This document shows positions 59,040 through 64,000 of a stretch of DNA of 64,000 bases, piece by piece. The stretch lies in NCBI GenBank assembly GCA_008692225.1, contig VICG01000004.1, positions 1,984,501 to 2,048,500 on the forward strand, written 5' to 3'. Each line of letters begins with the position of its first letter. The first letter of the stretch is position 1. The translations under genes and the position numbers were made by a program. Below the pieces are notes generated by a model that was not told the origin of the DNA, did not search any database, and saw only the letters and a program-made list of their open reading frames with translations. Origin of the DNA: Monilinia fructicola. Its lineage: Eukaryota; Ascomycota; Leotiomycetes; Helotiales; Sclerotiniaceae.

Positions 59040-60618
59040 ATGGCTTTCGGAACTCTCTACACACTACTCGGTATGTATTCAGGATCACTTGTTCTCTGCC
59101 ATATTCTCTACGAATGCACTTCTCTACGAATGCACTTCTCTATGAATTCTCTACTAATCGTACTCTCTTCCTTAGGGTAACCCCCGCTCAACTGCCATTC
59201 GTGCAGTTGCAAAGGCAAACAACATCGAGCTTGACATCGTCGAGACTGAGCCAGCTAAGGGTGTCTCTGAGGATTACCTCAAGATCAACAAGCTCGGCAA
59301 AGTCCCAACCTTTGTCGGTGCTGACGGTTATACCCTCCACGAGGCCATTGCCATCGCCATCTACAGTATGTTTATATCCCACTTCACCCCACTTGTTGTC
59401 GCGCAAATTTGCAACAACACCGCTACTACATACCATGTGTGTAATGATGATAAAAATGTCATACAGTTATCCCTGTCTTAATCATTCTATGTTGATCTTT
59501 ATCAATTAGACTCTGAACACTTTCTTTGAAATATTTTCTTTGCATTTGAGTCGGTTCTATGAGTCAATAGCTGACAAAGTTTGATAGTCACCTCCCAAAA
59601 TGAGAAGACCACACTCCTCGGCAAGACCAAGCAAGACTATGCTTCTATCTTGAAGTGGATGTCTTTCTTCAACACCGAGGTCATTTCATCCCTCGGTGGT
59701 TGGTTCCGCCCTCTCTTGGGCCGGGACCCATACAACAAGAAGAACGTTGATGACTCCATCAAGGCTACTGCCAAGGTCATCTCCGTTATTGAGGAGCACC
59801 TCTTGAACAACACCTACCTTGCTGGTGAGCGTATCACTCTTGCTGATTTGTTCGCTGCTGGTGTCATCTCCCGCGGTTTCGAATTCTTCTTCGGAAAGGA
59901 GTGGCGCGCTCAGAACCCCAACACTGCCCGTTGGTACACTACCGTCTACAACCAGCCCATCTACTCCGCTGTTGTTGACCCTCTCGTCTTGATCGATGAG
60001 CCAAAGCTCAAGAACCAAGCCCCAAAGAAGGCTGAACAACCAAAGGCCGAGAAGCCAAAGAAGGAGGCCCCTAAGCCAAAGGCTAAGGAGGTCGAGGAGG
60101 AGGAAGAGGAGGCTTCCAGCTGCACCAAAGGCTAAGCACCCTCTTGAGGCTTTGCCAAAGTCCACCATCCCTCTCGATGAGTGGAAGCGTCAATACTCCA
60201 ACCAAGAGACCCCTGATGCCTCAAGTGGTTCTGGGAGAACTACAACCCAGAGGAGTTCTTCCTTGTGGGCTGTTGACTACAAGTACAACGATGAGCTTAC
60301 CCAAACCTTCATGACTTCCAACTTGATCGGTGGTTTCTTTGCTCGTCTTGAGGCTTCCCGCAAGTACATTTTTGGATGTGCTTCCGTTTACGGTACCGCC
60401 AACGACAGCATCATCAAGGGTGCTTTCGTTATCCGTGGTCAAGAGGCCTCTTCCAGCTTTCGATGTCGCCCCAGACTATGAGAGCTACGAGTTCACCAAA
60501 GCTTGATCACACCAAGCCAGAGGACAAGGAGTTCGTCAACGAGCAATGGACCTGGGAGAAGCCACTTGTCGTTGAAGGCAAGGAGTATCCATGGGCTGAC
60601 GGAAAGGTCTTCAAGTAA
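59040..60618 (+). CDS. TEF4: Elongation factor 1B gamma subunit
   Basis: A subunit of the eEF1B nucleotide-exchange complex that recharges eEF1A with GTP. Exon 1 (59040-59070) encodes MAFGTLYTLL; exon 2 starts at 59176 and ends at 59365; exon 3 starts at 59588. The GST-like N-terminal domain shows AIRAVAKANNIELDIVE, NKLGKVPTFVGADGYTLHEA, then LLNNTYLAGERITLADLFAA. A Lys/Pro/Glu linker is followed by the conserved C-terminal domain: FMTSNLIGGFFARLEASRKY, FGCASVYGTANDSIIKGAFV, EQWTWEKPLVVEGKEYPWAD and final GKVFK. The first half of exon 3 is clean. Single-base breaks are then needed at about 60113-60115, 60219-60221, 60254-60262, 60446-60453 and 60497-60502, plus one extra G at the exon 2 junction (59175-59177). 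Confidence 0.93.
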
Positions 60619-60813
60619 ATTATTACTTTGAAGATGTTTTAATTTTCACAATGATTTTTAGCGCTGAATAGGGTTAACGTGTAATGAACAATCATGACAT
60701 GTGGGAGGATAAATGAATACGAATCAAATAAGGGTCGTCATTGGTACCTATAGCTTAGGGTTTGTGCCATAATGCAATCTAAGTTAACTACCATGCTACT
60801 TATACAATTAATA

Positions 60814-61906
60814 TCATTGTGAACGCCTGCTCATGCCGTAACGTCTTATGCTATCCTGATCCTCCGCTGATCCACCACTACATAAGCACCATGAGTGTGT
60901 CTGAAAAGGGGTATCATAAAGAAGGGAATAAACTACCAGAATCTTGATTTCATGCAAATGTTCTACCATCAATGTTAATGATCTTGGTTTATAGAACGTA
61001 ACCATAAAAGAGGTGGAAAACTTACCAGCAGCAGCAAGCCATTGTTGGACCAAATCACCACTTCTCCGAATTTTCCAAGCTCTCGGTTGATACTTTGAGG
61101 GCATATTATCACTCGAGTGTGCAGGCTGGAGCACTTGGGCTGGAGCTGTGACGGGGGTTGAAACCCTTGGTGGATGAATGGGCAAGTTCAACCCCGTAGC
61201 CTCACGAGGATTGGCTTTGGGCTGTGGAACAAATGGCGAATGTCGAATTGCAGCACTGACATTCTCATGCATGCTGAGAAAATTCAAGAAGTCATGTACT
61301 TGGGGCAAGATATCTCCCACTTCCTTGTGGTCACCAAAGAATTCTGGGATTTCGATTAGGTTGTAGGGCTCGCTACGGGCTTTCTCACTGGAATCGTCGA
61401 TCAAGACTGTGTTGTCTGGTCCATCGGCCACCGTTTTGCGCATTGGGGTGAGAAGCTGCGATGACGGGGTCGGTCCAAAGTTTAGTGAGTCGCTTGTAGC
61501 ATTGCACGCGCGTATTAAAGTCGAAGGGGGAGAGACCGAAGGTTTCGCGTCCCCAGATGGCGATGATTTTGCTACGGAGATCGGCGCTGATAATCGATTG
61601 ACACATCGGGACCACGTTTTTGCGCTTTGGCGGATGACCAGATTACGACGGAAAAGGTTTCAATGCAGTATTGCAAGAACTTTTCGGCGTGAGGACGGGC
61701 AGTAAACTTGGTGGGATTCTTTTTGTTAGGTCGGAAGAGAAGGGTGCCATTTTAGATCGATTACTACGAGCAGGTGACGGGCGAGAGTGGAGGGGATGGG
61801 TGTTTTGACCTGGACTGGTACCGGCGATATATTCGCTGGTAGGGTTGGGAATACCACCCGAAGCTCTGGACGGTTGGACTTTTGCATCTTTGGACATGGG
61901 AGCCAT
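60814..61906 (-). CDS. FCP1/NIF-type HAD phosphatase-like protein
   Basis: A HAD-fold domain of the FCP1/SCP class. The start at 61906 gives MAPMSKDAKVQPSRASGG, a disordered leader. The motif I strand reads LLVVIDLNGTLLFRP, followed by RPHAEKFLQYCIETFSVVIW (motif II region), SSAKAQ, VVPMCQSIISADLRSKII, WGRETFGLSPFDFN and the motif III/IV region NTVLIDDSSEKARSEPYNLI, ending at PQVHDFLNFLSMH. The C-terminus (about 61170 down) is Pro/Ser-rich. An intron starts near 61027 (donor GTAAGT) and the extreme C-terminus is uncertain (a stop at 60846 in another frame is possible). Frame breaks lie near 61825, in the five-T run at 61617-61621 and near 61440. The second Asp of the usual DxDxT is Asn. Confidence 0.75.
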
Positions 61907-62512
61907 TTTATTTTTCTGGTGGTGATTGCCCCTGGTGTTCGACAAGTTTCTGATAAAAGAAGCTTAATGGATCTCTGTTGGTTCCAGGTGCAAGGTAATG
62001 ATCGTCTCAGTTGTGGTTGTGGTGGTTTCGATATTCTGTCCCAAGACCTTTAAACCCACAATGATTCAACAGTGGAGTCCACTTCCCGCTGTCTATGGGG
62101 TCCCTTTGTGCTTTTCTTGGTTCGTGTGATTTGGAAGATAATCCTGGATGTTTTCGACCCCTTCGATGTGGATTTAGACCCACCAGGATATCTGAATACA
62201 TTGTCTGTCGAAGAGAAATTTCGTGCAGTAAGATGTTCCAGCCGTCTTGCAAATGATGGTGAATTTAAAAGAGTGTGAAAGTGACATCGGCTAAAAGCTC
62301 TATCTGTTTCAATTGCTCTGTTGTCTATAGATCGCAAGGCTGAAGATAAACTTTGAAAAAGTGATAACAGAAAAGTTTTGTGGGGCGGAACGGTGTTTTG
62401 TTCTTCCGATGGTCACCGCCTCACGCAAATGGGCAAAAAAATTCCCATGTCAGATCAATTATAGACTGCCAGAAATTCAATATCAAGTAACCCACAACCC
62501 CAATTTTGTAAG
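61907..62512. promoter_or_regulatory. Divergent region between phosphatase-like gene and RRP36
   Basis: About 600 bases. A minus-strand frame (62050-62337) begins with Arg/Ser-rich sequence like a mitochondrial leader, but I cannot connect it to any gene. It probably holds both promoters. Confidence 0.35.
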
Positions 62513-63463
62513 ATGTTATCGACTAAGAGAAAAGTCTCTAGACACTGGTTTGCAAAGGCGTGTGAGAGCAAGAAGAGAGGCTTCTGAAGAAATTGAATCT
62601 TCTTCAGATTCTGCTCCATCAGAAATTGTTAATGATGATGAGCAAGAGGAGAGTTCCAGCGATTCGGAAGTTGATTGAGCAGCAGGATGAGGTTAGTTTT
62701 ATTCAATAGAATCCAAGGTTCTTAATAACATTTTAATAGGAGCTATCGGAATCTGAAGAAGAATTTTCCAATGATGCAAGCATCAATTTCCTTTGGCGCA
62801 TTGGCAAAAGCACAAGCTACCATGACCAAATCCAGTAGGAAAGACTTGAAAAAGTCAAAGAATAGTAGCGGAGATGGATGGGAAGATAATGAAGCTACCG
62901 AACGTAAAGCTGGTAAAAAGGACCAACGAGACTTTACCCGCAGCAGCAAAAATGCACCCACCGAAATATCTAGCAAAAAGGCAGTTTCCCGTCGCAGAGA
63001 AGTTGTACCTGTCAAGAAAAGAGAAATTCGAGATCCACGATTCGAGCCCACCAATGGTCCAGTCGATCAAGGAAAGATAGAGAGAGCGTATAGTTTTTTG
63101 GATGATTATCGGGAGGATGAAATGAAGGAGTTAAGGGAGGCGATCAAGAAGACGAAGGATGAGGATGTGAAGGAGACACTGAAGAGGAAATTGTTGAGTA
63201 TGGAGAGTAGGAAGAAGACGGATGCAAAGAAGAGGAAGGCAAGAGAAATATTGGACAGGCATAGGAAGGAGGAGAAGCAGTTGGTGAAGGAGGGAAAAAC
63301 ACCATATTATTTGAAGAAGGCCGAACAAAAGAAGAGGGTTCTGCTGGATACCTATGGAGAATTAAAGGGGAGGCAACTGGATCGTGTTATCGAGAGGAGG
63401 AGAAAGAAGGTGGAGGGGAAGGAAAAGAAGAATATGCCAAGGGCGAGAAGAATGGCGGAGTAG
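62513..63463 (+). CDS. RRP36: rRNA biogenesis protein Rrp36
   Basis: A nucleolar factor of the 90S pre-ribosome needed for early pre-rRNA cleavages that form 18S rRNA. The start at 62513 gives MLSTKRKVS followed by LDTGLQRRVRARREASEEIE. An acidic Ser/Glu/Asp stretch (ESSSDSAPSEIVNDDEQEES) continues to ELSESEEEFSND across an intron (donor GTTAGT at about 62693). The family core is FGALAKAQATMTKSSRKDLK, VVPVKKREIRDPRFEPTNGP, a long charged helix KIERAYSFLDDYREDEMKEL and EGKTPYYLKKAEQKK..LLD, ending KKNMPRARRMAE. Three single-base breaks occur, near 62533-62543, 62671-62678 and 62785-62793; the 230 codons after that are clean. Confidence 0.93.
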
Positions 63464-64000
63464 GATTATTGGGGTTGAGATTCGTTTGGGCTTACCGGTT
63501 AATGACTGTGAGTGGAATAATGAAACGCTTTTACTACCCACACATTATATTCTCGAATGAGGTCATTATGTAAGTTTACACTTGCGATGAAGTCCTAGGA
63601 ATACGATGCGTTGCTTTTGTGTTGGAAGGAATGAGCATTTTATGAGATTAAATCGAAGGAGCGACCAAGTACTGTCCAGTTTTTATCTATGCAAGTGCAT
63701 ATCTCTCGCCCTTTTTCTTAGATCACCATATATTATATGAGGGGAAGAACTCTATTTACTAATTCAAAATTCTCCTCGCAATCTAAATCTTCTTTTTTGC
63801 CTCTCCCCTATATTTCTGATCGCCTCGCTTAGACTCCATCTCGTGCCACAGTCACAAACAAGAGGCAAACAATTTCACTGGGTGCCTTCTGCAACAAGGC
63901 CACCAGATGCCACATATCCAGAACTTGCGTGATAGATGGATCTTAGGCTGTGCTTGTAAGCTGTAGCCCACATCTTATCGTTCAAATTCGATCTCAAGTA
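63464..64000. other. Region after RRP36 to the window edge
   Basis: The RRP36 3' flank. No gene or RNA recognised. Confidence 0.5.

Overview
This is a nuclear window from a filamentous ascomycete (Pezizomycotina). The evidence is short GT-AG introns of about 50-100 bases (longer ones of about 130 and 220 also occur) with fungal donors, a single dispersed 5S rRNA gene, AT-rich transposon remnants whose repeat copies differ largely by C-to-T type changes (as repeat-induced point mutation would leave), and recognisable fungal orthologues. The gene set and style would suit a helotialean leotiomycete (Sclerotinia/Botrytis-like), but that assignment is an impression that a marker-gene search must confirm.

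Layout. 1-6.4 kb: gene-poor, low-complexity DNA. 6.4-8.3 kb: a mitochondrial PanE/Cbs2-like protein (-). 11.0-16.4 kb: a convergent pair of paralogous single-pass receptor-like proteins. 18.0-21.0 kb: two non-autonomous transposons, a 254-bp TA-flanked MITE and a 1.9-kb foldback element with an 8-bp target duplication that carries telomere-like repeats. 22.2-23.1 kb: an AA9 lytic polysaccharide monooxygenase (-). 26.6-28.9 kb: a cytochrome P450 (-). 29.4-42.1 kb: a dense housekeeping block: HAM1 (+), FAP7 (-), the SNF1/AMPK beta subunit (-), a small two-TM protein (+), KAE1 (-), an RKM4-like SET methyltransferase (+), EPL1 (-) and calcineurin B (+). 43.4-44.5 kb: 5S rRNA (+) and tRNA-Thr (-). 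44.5-54.2 kb: gene-poor with simple-sequence arrays. 54.2-64 kb: a conserved Gln/Pro-rich fungal protein (+), mitoribosomal uS9m (-), eEF1B-gamma (+), an FCP1/NIF-type phosphatase-like protein (-) and RRP36 (+).

Themes. Many genes serve translation and ribosome supply (KAE1 t6A, eEF1B-gamma, uS9m, RRP36, FAP7, RKM4-like, 5S, tRNA-Thr), beside signalling (calcineurin B, AMPK beta) and chromatin (EPL1). The neighbours are in mixed orientation and look like ordinary eukaryotic gene order, not an operon or cluster.

A striking property is that about two thirds of the protein genes (12 of 18) contain single-base frame breaks, many in short homopolymers, even in genes expected to be essential, while the other six are clean. 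The likeliest reading is base-level error in the assembly, so spans for those genes run from the first to the last recognisable codon across the breaks. No new pathway-scale system was found; the most unusual object is the foldback transposon at 19055-20968.
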